Virus record (IMG/VR): IMGVR_UViG_3300031885_000053 | Coordinates: 1-39,179 of that record | Origin: a virus | Strand: one strand, 5' to 3' | Length of the DNA stretch: 39,179 nucleotides | Part shown: positions 22,712 through 30,062 of the stretch, piece after piece | How positions within the stretch are numbered: position 1 is the stretch's first letter | How the letters are laid out: each line of letters opens with the position of its first letter | Program-made: the position numbers and the translations under genes | The notes under the pieces: model-generated | What the model saw: the letters and a program-made list of their open reading frames with translations, nothing else | What the model was told of the DNA's origin: nothing | Database searches by the model: none

Positions 22712-22733
22712 TCTGGTGCGGCGTCGCCGCCGG
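22712..22733. repeat. 22-bp direct repeat, copy 1 (partner 23300-23321)
   Basis: Exact 22-bp match containing the palindrome GCGGCGTCGCCGC. This copy is in a spacer; the other lies inside a gene. It probably marks a local duplication. Confidence 0.7.
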
Positions 22734-22753
22734 AAGGGTTGATGATTGCGGCA

Positions 22754-23269
22754 TCAATCAAGTCTTTCGTGTGGCCATGCGCCCGATGGCAACAAATCCT
22801 CTGCTTGTTCTGCTTGTTCGTCGGCCCTGGCGGCCACCTCGATTGCAATGGCTGCGGCATAGGCGTGGCGGTCATCAGGATCAAGACGAGAAACCAGGGC
22901 GTCGGCGGCATCGGCGCGACCGTGAGCGCGTCGGGCTATTTGGCGTGCATTGCGGCACGCGTCACGGAGAGCGCGCCGATCCCTCGCCACGTCACCGTTC
23001 AGGATAGGATTTTTAATTCCCCTTCCCCTCGCAACTCTAGAATAAATGGTATCTAGACTGGCCTCGGCCAGAGCCTCCTGCTCGTTGCGTTCTGATACCT
23101 CTTCGGGCGTTAAGGGGCCTTCGCGGTCTTGGATTTGCCTAAATTCTCTCTCTGCCTTTTGTTGCTCAGATTCTTCGGGGCGCAGATAGTTTCGGCGTGA
23201 AACCGGACAATCCGCGCATGGCGGTACTGGGCAGCTCCCATCGCGCGTTTTCTTGCACCACTTATTCAT
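22754..23269 (-). CDS. hypothetical protein with N-terminal Cys cluster, 171 aa
   Basis: Starts MNKWCKKTRDGSCPVPPCADCPV, four closely spaced Cys that could bind zinc or an iron-sulfur cluster. The remainder is helical and highly charged. The start overlaps the previous gene by 8 bp; an in-frame GTG at 23284 is possible. No family recognised. Confidence 0.68.
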   Translation of the reverse strand: MNKWCKKTRDGSCPVPPCADCPVSRRNYLRPEESEQQKAEREFRQIQDREGPLTPEEVSERNEQEALAEASLDTIYSRVARGRGIKNPILNGDVARDRRALRDACRNARQIARRAHGRADAADALVSRLDPDDRHAYAAAIAIEVAARADEQAEQAEDLLPSGAWPHERLD

Positions 23270-23480
23270 TGATGCTGCCAGCACTCTCTTGCGTAACTTT
23301 CTGGTGCGGCGTCGCCGCCGGGTCGAGCCATATCTGTATATCGAGAACGGTTTGATCTGCGGCGTCGAGGCGATAGACCGGATAACAACCGCCGGTGTGC
23401 CGTGACTTCTTGGCGGCCTCGCGGATCTCCCGCAAGAGGTCTTGCACGTCGGCGTCGGTACGTAGGATCAGGCAGGGCAT
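23262..23480 (-). CDS. hypothetical protein, 72 aa
   Basis: Small alpha/beta protein starting MPCLILRTDADVQDLLREIR. GGGGAGATCC upstream of the ATG. Contains the second copy of the 22-bp repeat (PAATPHQ in translation). Function unknown. Confidence 0.68.
   Translation of the reverse strand: MPCLILRTDADVQDLLREIREAAKKSRHTGGCYPVYRLDAADQTVLDIQIWLDPAATPHQKVTQESAGSINE
23300..23321. repeat. 22-bp direct repeat, copy 2 (partner 22712-22733)
   Basis: Second exact copy, inside the 72-aa gene. Confidence 0.7.
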
Positions 23481-23482
23481 GG

Positions 23483-24076
23483 TTAGGATCTCCCCAGTGC
23501 GGCAGCCACATTGATGCCAGTCCTGGCCGCACCCTCAAGGCGACGGGCAGCAGTCTCCAAATCTCGACCATCATTCCGGTCTGGTCGAAAAACGAGATCC
23601 TGGAGTACGCCACCAACTTGTTCCTGATGTAGAAACTGGACCGCATCTATGCACTCGGCCAGCCGTGCGCTTATCTCAAGCCGCCGATCCGGCGGCGAGC
23701 AGAGTACGATTCCGCCAGCAATGATATCCGCAAGGCGCTTCTGTTCATGGAGCAAGAGTTCTATAACACTGGCAAGTTTGTTGAACCGCGCCTTCATGTT
23801 CGTTAGGTCGGAGGTCATCAAGAACTTCTTTCCGGTCTTTCGTATGGCGTCAGGCTTTTCATCGTGCACAACGTGTACCATAATGCCGAATCTCGCCAAC
23901 GCCTTGTGCATCTCTGCTTGCTCTTCGGTGAGTTTGTCGCCATTCCGCTTGACTTCTAAGGCGAAGCCCCTAGACCAACCCTTGTCCATAACAAGAAAAT
24001 CCGGCCAGCCCCTCCGCAAGACTTTCCATCCTCGCTGCCGGAGAGAGTCGTAGATTTCTCGCTCGTAGGCGTTCAC
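23483..24076 (-). CDS. VRR-NUC-like nuclease with C-terminal extension
   Basis: A 197-residue protein. The first 75 residues carry a restriction-endonuclease-like core: a start of YEREIYDSLRQRGWKVL, RGWPDFLVM with the catalytic Asp, FALEVKRNGDKLTEEQ with E-x-K and Gln, then FGIMVHVVH. This resembles VRR-NUC and type II-like phage nucleases. Residues 80-197 are helical (LASVIELLLHEQKRLAD) and could form an oligomerisation or partner-binding domain. GTG start overlapping the lysozyme gene's stop (GTGA). Confidence 0.76.
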   Translation of the reverse strand: MNAYEREIYDSLRQRGWKVLRRGWPDFLVMDKGWSRGFALEVKRNGDKLTEEQAEMHKALARFGIMVHVVHDEKPDAIRKTGKKFLMTSDLTNMKARFNKLASVIELLLHEQKRLADIIAGGIVLCSPPDRRLEISARLAECIDAVQFLHQEQVGGVLQDLVFRPDRNDGRDLETAARRLEGAARTGINVAAALGRS

Positions 24077-24750
24077 GCGCCATCCCCCATCGCAGCCTTC
24101 ACCTTCACCCAGTACCCCCGCGTCGCCGCCCTCTCGGCGCCACGCGGCCCCCCGTTGTGAATCCTGGCCAACGTCTCCGGCCGCCAGTCCTTCGCGTACC
24201 GGGTCCAGTACGCAAGCACGACGCGGCGGGCGTACGCCTCGCCGCGGCAGTCCTGGTACGTTCCCGGCACGCGCGCATCGGCCCAGTAGTCATGGTGAAT
24301 CTGGTAAGGACCGATGGCGCGGCGCTGATCGCCGTCAGGGGGATTCGAGGCGCCGCCAGATTCGACTTGGCGGATAGCAGACAAAAGGGCGGCAACGGAG
24401 GACTGTTGGCCCCCAAGGATCATGGCCTCGCCGCGACGAATCACGGCATCAGCTTGCGAGGGTGTCCGCTCCGTTGCCGCCGCCGGGGCGGGGTCGGCAC
24501 GCCGCCGGGTGTAGACAAGACCCGCCGCGCGGTTCATGCACGCAACGGCGGGGAGTTCCCGAGACTGGCAGCGAGGGGGAGACGCCGCCGCGGCCTCGGG
24601 GTGAACAGGCAGGCCGAGATCGAGACTGGCCCGAAAGAGAAAAACGAGGACATTGACGACGAAGAGCATCAACAGCAGCAGTCCGATGATCAGAAGTCCC
24701 ATCCTGATCCACGGTGGCCTTTTGTATCCTCTCCCGGTACGGTAGACCAT
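24073..24750 (-). CDS. membrane-anchored i-type (destabilase) lysozyme, endolysin
   Basis: A 225-residue protein. Residues 16-40 form one strong membrane segment, a signal anchor. The catalytic domain from about 118 follows the invertebrate-type lysozyme layout: RQVESGG with the likely catalytic Glu130, GDQRRAIGPYQIHHDYW with Asp141 and the GPYQI motif, TYQDCRGEAYARRVV, then ARIHNGGPRG and GYWVKVKAAM at the end. These match the family's ESxC, CGPYQI, RIHNGGPNGC and GYWxKV elements although most disulfide Cys are lost. It should cut the peptidoglycan glycan strand. No holin lies next to it; the anchor suggests a signal-arrest-release type of export. GGGGATAAAC upstream of ATG. Confidence 0.83.
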   Translation of the reverse strand: MVYRTGRGYKRPPWIRMGLLIIGLLLLMLFVVNVLVFLFRASLDLGLPVHPEAAAASPPRCQSRELPAVACMNRAAGLVYTRRRADPAPAAATERTPSQADAVIRRGEAMILGGQQSSVAALLSAIRQVESGGASNPPDGDQRRAIGPYQIHHDYWADARVPGTYQDCRGEAYARRVVLAYWTRYAKDWRPETLARIHNGGPRGAERAATRGYWVKVKAAMGDGA

Positions 24751-24790
24751 GTTTATCCCCGCTCGGCACTACACACTGTTGAGGCAAAAA

Positions 24791-25021
24791 CTAACGCTTG
24801 TCGCAATGTAAACGACCAATGGGAAGCGGTTCTACCATGTCAAGAATATTGGGATCGTCATGTTCGCCTCGGCGGTCGCACCTCTCAAATGGGCGACCCT
24901 CTATTGGATTGCGGGGACTGCCTCTACCACACCTGGAGCAGATTTGACTGAGGTGTCGTGTGTGGGCGACACCACAACCCAAGCACACATGCTCTTCGCC
25001 AAGATTCTGCTTCCGGGCCAT
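24791..25021 (-). CDS. small zinc-finger protein, 76 aa
   Basis: CLGCG near residues 13-17 and CSRCG near 28-32 form one zinc ribbon; a further Cys pair is weaker. ATG with GGGGAACACAAA upstream. It lies between the lysozyme and the exported/HNH block. Function unknown. Confidence 0.68.
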   Translation of the reverse strand: MARKQNLGEEHVCLGCGVAHTRHLSQICSRCGRGSPRNPIEGRPFERCDRRGEHDDPNILDMVEPLPIGRLHCDKR

Positions 25022-25070
25022 TTTGTGTTCCCCGGTAAAGTGCCTTGAATTCTTGCCCTCAACTCAGTAG

Positions 25071-25109
25071 CGTAGGGAAATGTGCAAAAGCGTAGGACGT
25101 AACCCTACG
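25071..25109. promoter_or_regulatory. dyad with three CGTAGG units
   Basis: In the 103-bp spacer, CGTAGGG (25071-25077) is repeated as CGTAGGA (25091-25097) and inverted as CCCTACG (25103-25109). The arrangement looks like a protein-binding site upstream of the 24791-25021 gene. No clear -10/-35 pair was found beside it. Confidence 0.35.
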
Positions 25110-25124
25110 CAATCTGGCGGGCGG

Positions 25125-25667
25125 TCATTGCCGATATTGAGAGTGTGTACGAATGGTGAGTCTAGATTCAATGTGGGCGTGTGCGGCGGGGGATGCTTTT
25201 TTGATTATCACAAGCGCGCGATGCAGGTTGTCGTAAACTCCGACCCTGAACGCCTCGCCCCCCGCAACGGCATGCCGCCCACCGCCACGAAGATAGGATT
25301 TCAATTTCTTTTGCTCCGGGCCATCGGGAAGTTGATGCACGGCGCGTTTTACTTCTGCGGCGGCCCGACCGTCAATCTCTGATTCCCACGTGGCCCCCAG
25401 GTTTGCATAGGCCTGGCCCGACGGATCAACGATGTTCGCGGCGTGTACCCATTCGGGCGAACGGTCCATCAGAAGCAACAGATATTGCAGGCCGAGGCTG
25501 TGTCCGAAGGCATACTCGGCGCCGGCCCACGTCAAGATGTAACCCGGCGGCGCCGGCCTGAGCAGCCTCGACGACTCGTCAGCCGGCGGCGGCCACGCCG
25601 CCACGGCGTCGGCGGCGGCGTGTAGTAGTGTGGCGACTTGCTGCTGGGTGAGATCGGCGAGGTTCAG
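25125..25667 (-). CDS. hypothetical protein, about 180 aa
   Basis: Unknown family. The coding frame clearly runs upstream of the first GTG (25604): NLADLTQQQVATLLHAAAD precedes it and looks coding. The best start is a CTG at 25667 that overlaps the HNH gene's TGA (CTGA) with AGGA four bases before it, following the NTGA rule of this genome. The middle contains a YAFGHSLGLQYLLLLM hydrophobic stretch and the C-terminal half is basic. It could be a structural or cell-surface protein; nothing firm. Confidence 0.6.
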   Translation of the reverse strand: MNLADLTQQQVATLLHAAADAVAAWPPPADESSRLLRPAPPGYILTWAGAEYAFGHSLGLQYLLLLMDRSPEWVHAANIVDPSGQAYANLGATWESEIDGRAAAEVKRAVHQLPDGPEQKKLKSYLRGGGRHAVAGGEAFRVGVYDNLHRALVIIKKASPAAHAHIESRLTIRTHSQYRQ

Positions 25668-26317
25668 GGTATCCTGGGTTCTAGGCGTGAGGGGGGTCTG
25701 GCCGGGCCGGGGCCGAGAAGCGATGGAGAGAGTTCGGCTTGGCGAATGTTTTCTGCCCGCGCCTCAAGATACGCTGCATGAGCCTCTGCGGGCGTATCGA
25801 AAGAGCCGAGAGACCGCTGGCGACGATTGGTGTAGATGTAGGCGCCGAACCTGTTGGCCACGGGGCGAACCCCAACCGGCAAGTCGCGTCGGGTCGGATT
25901 GCGACGGTGATGGTTTCGGTGATTCAGAATGCCAGTGGCGAGCCGGAGGTTCGCGCGTCGATTATTCAGCCCGTTGCCGTCACGGTGATCGCCCTGAAGC
26001 CCATCCGTTGCGCTCAGGAGTACGCGGTGCATGAGGACGTGGCTCGGACCTGGCTCGTCGTCGTCGCGGCGTCCGCGAATGGCGTAGAACGTCCCGCCCC
26101 TCTTCATGGCGTACCATTTCCACTGATTGAGAAACGCAAAATCCGCGGCATCCACAATTGCTGTTTGGCCCAGAGTGAGCGGAATCAAAGCCGTGTTTGC
26201 GCTAGACTCTAAAGACTTTTCGTAAGATACTGCCCGAACAGGTACGAAGTCTCCCTGTGCCAAAATACATCCAGATATGTGAGACGTAACATGTATTATC
26301 GGACGTTCGGTCAACAA
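25664..26317 (-). CDS. HNH endonuclease with AP2 domain
   Basis: A 217-residue homing-type endonuclease. After a variable N-terminus, the family start ALIPLTLGQTAIVDAADF and QWKWYA is followed by the HNH signature GDHRDGNGLNNRRANLRLAT near residues 107-126. A C-terminal AP2 DNA-binding domain (RFGAYIYTNRRQRSLGSF, then TPAEAHAAY) follows. Such genes are mobile and cut DNA near their own insertion site. The TTG start at 26317 has TGAGGG eight bases upstream and lies about 20 bp after a predicted promoter, adding a 40-residue atypical N-terminus. Free-standing HNH genes of this kind are common phage morons. Confidence 0.85.
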   Translation of the reverse strand: MLTERPIIHVTSHISGCILAQGDFVPVRAVSYEKSLESSANTALIPLTLGQTAIVDAADFAFLNQWKWYAMKRGGTFYAIRGRRDDDEPGPSHVLMHRVLLSATDGLQGDHRDGNGLNNRRANLRLATGILNHRNHHRRNPTRRDLPVGVRPVANRFGAYIYTNRRQRSLGSFDTPAEAHAAYLEARAENIRQAELSPSLLGPGPARPPSRLEPRIP

Positions 26318-26338
26318 GTTACGAACCCTCAGTGCCGC

Positions 26339-26372
26339 ATAATACGATACCGACTAAGCCGGTCAGCGTCAA
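26339..26372 (-). promoter_or_regulatory. sigma-70-like promoter for the HNH gene
   Basis: TTGACG (26372-26367), a 17-bp spacer, then TATCGT (26349-26344), overlapping TATTAT (26344-26339). The predicted start of transcription lies about 20 bp upstream of the HNH gene's TTG. Confidence 0.55.
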
Positions 26373-26373
26373 C

Positions 26374-26393
26374 AGAAATTCCGAGAAATTCCG
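26374..26393. repeat. tandem 10-bp repeat abutting the HNH promoter
   Basis: AGAAATTCCG occurs twice in direct tandem, directly upstream of the -35. Its AT-rich pattern differs from the local GC-rich sequence and fits an operator or activator site. Confidence 0.5.
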
Positions 26394-26480
26394 GCGGGCA
26401 TAAGTCTCGTACGGCAAAAGACTTGCGTACGACTAGTCGTTGCCGTCGGGTGGCCCGAACCGCCTGGCCAGCGGATGAGT

Positions 26481-27278
26481 TCAATCCGTGGGTTGACTCT
26501 CGTCAGGAGCCGGAGACCCCGCCGGCACCGGAACCGGCCATCCAACGATCTCCCCCTTGTCCACCATAACCACTTTTGGGGTTCCTGGGTACAAAAATCG
26601 GACACCGGCGTCGCCGGTGGGTCCGCGCCCTCTTTGAGGCACCTTTTTGATCACAATTTTGTATCTCACCAATTTGAATCCGCCCGCCAGCGCCGCCGCA
26701 AATTGTTGCCGCGCGAGAGGTTGGTAGATGATGAAGCTCTGGATCGTGCGCCCCGCCCGCGTCGTATCTACGTACTGATATGTGCCAACATAGACCAACG
26801 GTATTTCCTGGAAGCGCGTGCCGTCGATTTGCTTCGCCGTATCGATACCGCGGACGTGAAAGAACACTCGCCCATTCTGGATAATGGCCTCATTCTTTCC
26901 CACAACCTGGAGCACCGTAGCCCCGTCGCGGAAAGTTCGCGGATCAGGGCTAGTGCTAGTCGGGACTGGACCACTAAGGAGAACTTCGCCAATCTCGGGC
27001 GGTTTTTGTGTAACGAAAGGCACCGGATTGTCGAATGGAAATCGACGGGCAAGGGTGATCTGGGCTAATCCTCTGCCAATGTCGAAGAACTTGCCATCAA
27101 CACATGCAATTTTGTCCTTGAAATAGCCGTACTGTTGATCAATCCATGACGCGGTGACTTGTCGCCCCCCATAGAAATAATCCGTTATGGTGGCCGGAAC
27201 CTCTACTGCACTGGCAAAAGTCGCCAGCAAGATCAAGTGGTGTGCCGCCACGCTCGCACATCTCGTGGTCGTCGTCAT
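26481..27278 (-). CDS. exported protein of unknown function (moron-like)
   Basis: A 265-residue protein with a signal peptide (hydrophobic HLILLATFASA, cleavage likely after ASA, near residue 24). The mature part is beta-rich, with DYFYGGRQVTASWIDQQYGYF, an RVFFHVRGIDTAKQIDG segment and QQFAAALAGGFKLVRYKI, and ends in a Pro-rich tail (VPVPAGSPAPDE). It recalls secreted proteins of Planctomycetes but has no named family. It has its own promoter (27321-27348), and base composition here is lower in GC than neighbouring genes. Both point to a host-derived moron expressed independently. ATG with GGGGGA upstream. Confidence 0.72.
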   Translation of the reverse strand: MTTTTRCASVAAHHLILLATFASAVEVPATITDYFYGGRQVTASWIDQQYGYFKDKIACVDGKFFDIGRGLAQITLARRFPFDNPVPFVTQKPPEIGEVLLSGPVPTSTSPDPRTFRDGATVLQVVGKNEAIIQNGRVFFHVRGIDTAKQIDGTRFQEIPLVYVGTYQYVDTTRAGRTIQSFIIYQPLARQQFAAALAGGFKLVRYKIVIKKVPQRGRGPTGDAGVRFLYPGTPKVVMVDKGEIVGWPVPVPAGSPAPDESQPTD

Positions 27279-27480
27279 CTTTCGTCCCCCTTTTTACCGC
27301 CGACGCGGCGGCACCCCTTTACTATACCCCGCCCCGCCTCGGCGTCAAGTTTTTTCTCACAAAAACTGCCCAAGGTCCGATAACCCCCAGGACGCGCCAC
27401 GATGCCCCAGGCGCGATTCGGCCTATCCGAGGGCCACCATTGGGCCCCGCGTGGTGTGGTGGCCAGGTTCCGCCAGCCGG
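27279..27480. other. intergenic region with promoter and dyad
   Basis: Holds the promoter of the exported protein gene and a short dyad (CCGCC/GGCGG around 27300) in the 5' leader. The rest, 27349-27480, has no gene or repeat I can support. Confidence 0.6.
27321..27348 (-). promoter_or_regulatory. sigma-70 promoter of the exported-protein gene
   Basis: TTGACG (27348-27343), a 16-bp spacer, TATAGT (27326-27321); the ATG is about 43 bp downstream of the -10. The spacer contains a 16-bp sequence nearly identical (one mismatch) to one at 31675-31690. Confidence 0.7.
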
Positions 27481-27693
27481 TTAAGGCCCCACGGGGGGCC
27501 GCGCGCCGCTTGCGGCCAGTCGATTCTGAATCCAGTCCGCAAACCATCGCGCCTGACCCTCGCTGATTGTCACGCCGCACACCTCGAAATGGCCAGGTAA
27601 GTGCTCGGCCCAGAAGTTTTGAAACCGCTCGTTAGGCCGAAGCAGGCTCTTGGGAGTGTGGATGGTAAACGACGAGAACTTTCTTCGCGTCAT
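27481..27693 (-). CDS. hypothetical protein, 70 aa
   Basis: Starts MTRRKFSSFTIHTPKSLLRP and has a FEVCGVTISEGQARWFADW middle. ATG with GAAGGG upstream, five bases after the preceding stop. No family recognised. It is the last gene of the hairpin-spaced run. Confidence 0.66.
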   Translation of the reverse strand: MTRRKFSSFTIHTPKSLLRPNERFQNFWAEHLPGHFEVCGVTISEGQARWFADWIQNRLAASGARPPVGP

Positions 27694-27697
27694 TCGA

Positions 27698-27910
27698 TTA
27701 CCCTTCTTTCTTGTAGGGCCGGCCGCCACGATTCAACATCCGGATGCCGTGGGCCTGGGCGGCATCGCGCACGCTCCGGGCGTTGACCGGCGGGTCGCGG
27801 CGCCACTTCGCGCGGGCCAGGGCGGCGATCCTGGCGGCCGCCAGGCCCTCGGCGGCCTTGGCGGCAAGCCAGGCGAGGCGAGCGGGAGTCCACCAGACGA
27901 TGCCGGGCAT
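27698..27910 (-). CDS. homeodomain-like HTH protein, 70 aa
   Basis: WWTPARLAWLAAKAAEGLAA opens a helix-turn-helix of the type found in resolvase-like and homeodomain-like small phage proteins. The remainder is helical, ending in basic GGRPYKK. ATG with TAAGGAGTG upstream. Probably DNA-binding. Confidence 0.68.
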   Translation of the reverse strand: MPGIVWWTPARLAWLAAKAAEGLAAARIAALARAKWRRDPPVNARSVRDAAQAHGIRMLNRGGRPYKKEG

Positions 27911-27951
27911 ATCACACTCCTTACATGTGCATCCCAGGCCCCTCCGCAGAC

Positions 27952-27973
27952 GGGCGAAGGGCGGGTCCGCTCA
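27952..27973. repeat. 22-bp direct repeat, copy 1 (partner 28979-29000)
   Basis: An identical 22-bp block (GGGCGAAGGGCGGG, then TCCGCTCA) lies at both sites and ends exactly at a gene's stop codon (TCA on the plus strand). Confidence 0.75.
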
Positions 27974-28648
27974 GTTGCGCCGGGCGAAGCCCGTAACGGC
28001 CACCTGCAAGTCGGCCGTGGCCTCGGCGCCGATCTTGGCCCGGAGGGTTCGCCACAGCCTTTTCCGCATGGACCGCGATGCACCCCTCAAGCGAGCCACG
28101 GCTTCTCCGGCCAATTTGGCCAGATCGGGCGGCAACAGGGCAATCCGGGCGGCAATCCGAGCGACCTGCTTGGCCTCTCTCTCGGCCCGCGAAATCTCGC
28201 CGAGCCAGTAGTCAGCTTGGTCATCTTCGGCGCGATCCTCGTCGGTCGTGCCGCAATCTTCGTCGGCGGCCACCGCCGCCGCTTCCCATGCCTTAACCTC
28301 CGCCTCCCTCGCCCTGACGAGCGCCTCGATGACCGCCGTTGGTGCTTGGCCGCCACCTTCCGACACAAGCACCTCTTGCCCATCGCGCCGGACCGGCCAC
28401 CACGTTACGCGGGACAGTTCCTCACCGTCCTCGTTACATTGAATTTCGTCGAGATAGTAGGCGTGACGATGCAAGTCGTGCCCCCACGCGATCCGGCCGG
28501 TGATGTCCGGATGCGCGTCAAAGGCGTCAACCCAGGCCGCCTCTGCCGCCTTCTGGTGAGAGTTGCCGCACAGGCATTGCTCGTTTCCGACGCGCTCGAA
28601 TTGAATTGCATCCACCCGAATTGTTACTTCGATTCTTACGGTCGCCAT
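27971..28648 (-). CDS. hypothetical protein, 225 aa
   Basis: Starts MATVRIEVTIRVDAIQFERVG with a CLCGNS Cys pair near residue 25. The N-terminal third is beta-rich (HAYYLDEIQCNEDGEELSRV) and the C-terminal two thirds are helical and charged (EAEVKAWEAAAVAADED, then REAKQVARIAARI). ATG with GGAAAGG upstream. Not recognised; possibly virion-associated given its place near the tail module. Confidence 0.66.
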   Translation of the reverse strand: MATVRIEVTIRVDAIQFERVGNEQCLCGNSHQKAAEAAWVDAFDAHPDITGRIAWGHDLHRHAYYLDEIQCNEDGEELSRVTWWPVRRDGQEVLVSEGGGQAPTAVIEALVRAREAEVKAWEAAAVAADEDCGTTDEDRAEDDQADYWLGEISRAEREAKQVARIAARIALLPPDLAKLAGEAVARLRGASRSMRKRLWRTLRAKIGAEATADLQVAVTGFARRN

Positions 28649-28734
28649 TTCAGGCCCCTTTCCTTGTGCCCCAGGTCCACATGCCCAGGCCCATCCCTCG
28701 CGCTCACGCGAGAGGGGTAGGGCGCGGGCACCCG

Positions 28735-28920
28735 TCACGTCCGGATGTAAGCGTTCAGGCCGAGCGTGATGTCCTTGCCGTCCACCTGGACGCCGGCGAG
28801 CCGCAGGTTGCCGCGGGTGCTCGCCACCACCAGAGACTTCCCCGACTTGCTCGCCGTCGGCGTCTCCAGATCCGCCGTCACAATCAACTGCTTCCCCACG
28901 ATCTTTGCCGTTATAGCCAT
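28735..28920 (-). CDS. small beta-rich protein, 61 aa
   Basis: MAITAKIVGKQLIVTADLET and LRLAGVQVDGKDITLGLNAY give two beta hairpins, a typical small phage decoration or structural fold, though unproven. GGGGATACGC upstream of the ATG. The 86-bp spacer before it contains a CTCGCG/CGCGAG hairpin (28697-28712). Confidence 0.68.
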   Translation of the reverse strand: MAITAKIVGKQLIVTADLETPTASKSGKSLVVASTRGNLRLAGVQVDGKDITLGLNAYIRT

Positions 28921-28978
28921 TTGCGTATCCCCATGCCGGTCGCCCCGGCGGGCCTGCATCGTCGCCCCCGCAGCGCAA

Positions 28979-29000
28979 GGGCGAAGGGCGGGTCCGCTCA
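28979..29000. repeat. 22-bp direct repeat, copy 2 (partner 27952-27973)
   Basis: Second copy, again ending exactly at a stop codon (gene 28998-29339). Confidence 0.75.
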
Positions 29001-29339
29001 GGCCGTGGCCAAGCGCTTCAGTATTCCCGCGAGGATGATGCAGTTCTGCACGGTAATACCAACGCACCAATCATCCTCCGCAAGGTACAGCACGCTTCGG
29101 AGGTTGACTGGCCGGCAGCCCGTGGCGGTGAACGCAATCTGCTCCGCCAGAGGCTCGATGCCCGCCCCGCTCTGCTCCTCACGCCCGTCGTCGCCGGGTG
29201 TCCAGTTTGGATACATGCCGCGCACCACCTCGGTGGCCTCGCGTTTCGTTCGCACGCAGACTGCGCCGCTATCGTTCATGCCCCTCGCGTACCAGCGCCG
29301 TCCGCCCGCGTACTGCTCTAGTAGTTCGTGCAGTGTCAT
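28998..29339 (-). CDS. hypothetical protein, 113 aa
   Basis: Mixed alpha/beta protein starting MTLHELLEQYAGGRRWYARG, with a DDWCVGITVQNCIILAGIL end. GGAGGACACGC upstream of ATG. No family recognised. Confidence 0.67.
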   Translation of the reverse strand: MTLHELLEQYAGGRRWYARGMNDSGAVCVRTKREATEVVRGMYPNWTPGDDGREEQSGAGIEPLAEQIAFTATGCRPVNLRSVLYLAEDDWCVGITVQNCIILAGILKRLATA

Positions 29340-29430
29340 TGCGTGTCCTCCATGCGACTATCGCCCGTCGCCCGGCCGCCCGCGGGTCTCTCGACGAGGC
29401 CCAGGGGCGGGCGGACGCGCCCGTGCGTTG

Positions 29431-29613
29431 TTAGTCTGCCACGCCGCCGCAGACTTCGATCCACTTCTCCGAGAGCGCGGCCGCCACATGCCGCAGCGGA
29501 ATAGCCTCAAAGGGTGTCCCGAGAACGTTGCCGAGCCACTTGACGACAACAAACGGCTCGTGCTCTGTGCGCTCATAGTATTTTCGCCATTCTTTCGCCT
29601 GCTGTAGCATCAT
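29431..29613 (-). CDS. hypothetical protein, 60 aa
   Basis: Short helical protein (AKEWRKYYERTEHEPFVVVK). Two ATGs stand in tandem; the first (29613) has AAGGAGAACGACG at good spacing. No family recognised. Confidence 0.65.
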   Translation of the reverse strand: MMLQQAKEWRKYYERTEHEPFVVVKWLGNVLGTPFEAIPLRHVAAALSEKWIEVCGGVAD

Positions 29614-29653
29614 CGTCGTTCTCCTTACCCTAGTGCTGGCCCCCGCCGCCGTC

Positions 29654-29977
29654 TCAGTGTGCCAGCGCGCCGGCCGCCTCGGCACACGTCATGCCGCCCG
29701 ACTTGAATGCCGCCGGCGGATACCCCGCTTCCTTGGCCGCCTCGATGCCGGCCAGGACCATGGTGGCGGCGAATGTCTGCTCGGCCACCTCGGGCATCCC
29801 CGCCGCGAAGGCTTCCTTGGCGTCAGCCAACGCCTTCGGTACGGCGGCCTTGACGTGGGCGGCCAAGCATTCCCGCAGGTCGGACGGGATAGCCGTGAGC
29901 CTGTGCGCCTTGAGATACTCCATCGCGCCGCCGAGTGCCGCCGCCGTCGCAACCTCGCCCAGCCCTTTCGTTGCCAT
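29654..29977 (-). CDS. hypothetical Ala-rich helical protein, 107 aa
   Basis: Nearly all helical (MATKGLGEVATAAALGGAM, later KALADAKEAFAAGMPEVAEQ). AGGAGG upstream of ATG. Unknown function. Confidence 0.66.
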   Translation of the reverse strand: MATKGLGEVATAAALGGAMEYLKAHRLTAIPSDLRECLAAHVKAAVPKALADAKEAFAAGMPEVAEQTFAATMVLAGIEAAKEAGYPPAAFKSGGMTCAEAAGALAH

Positions 29978-29998
29978 TGCCCCGTCCTCCTATTCCTG

Positions 29999-30024
29999 TG
30001 CGCCCTGCCCGCCGGGCGCCCGCG
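29999..30024. repeat. 26-bp spacer repeat with hairpin, copy 1 (partner 30649-30674)
   Basis: Exact 26-bp match containing GCGCCC-TGCCCGCC-GGGCGC. In this spacer it is followed by a second perfect hairpin, CCGGCCC/GGGCCGG. Confidence 0.78.
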
Positions 30025-30062
30025 TGTCCGGCCCCCGCAAGGGCCGGTAACGGAGACTCAGC

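Noticed and set aside
27650-29607. Long plus-strand frames over the small-gene run
   Set aside because: They are antisense to well-supported minus genes with good ribosome sites, and the products are Arg/Pro-rich shadows.
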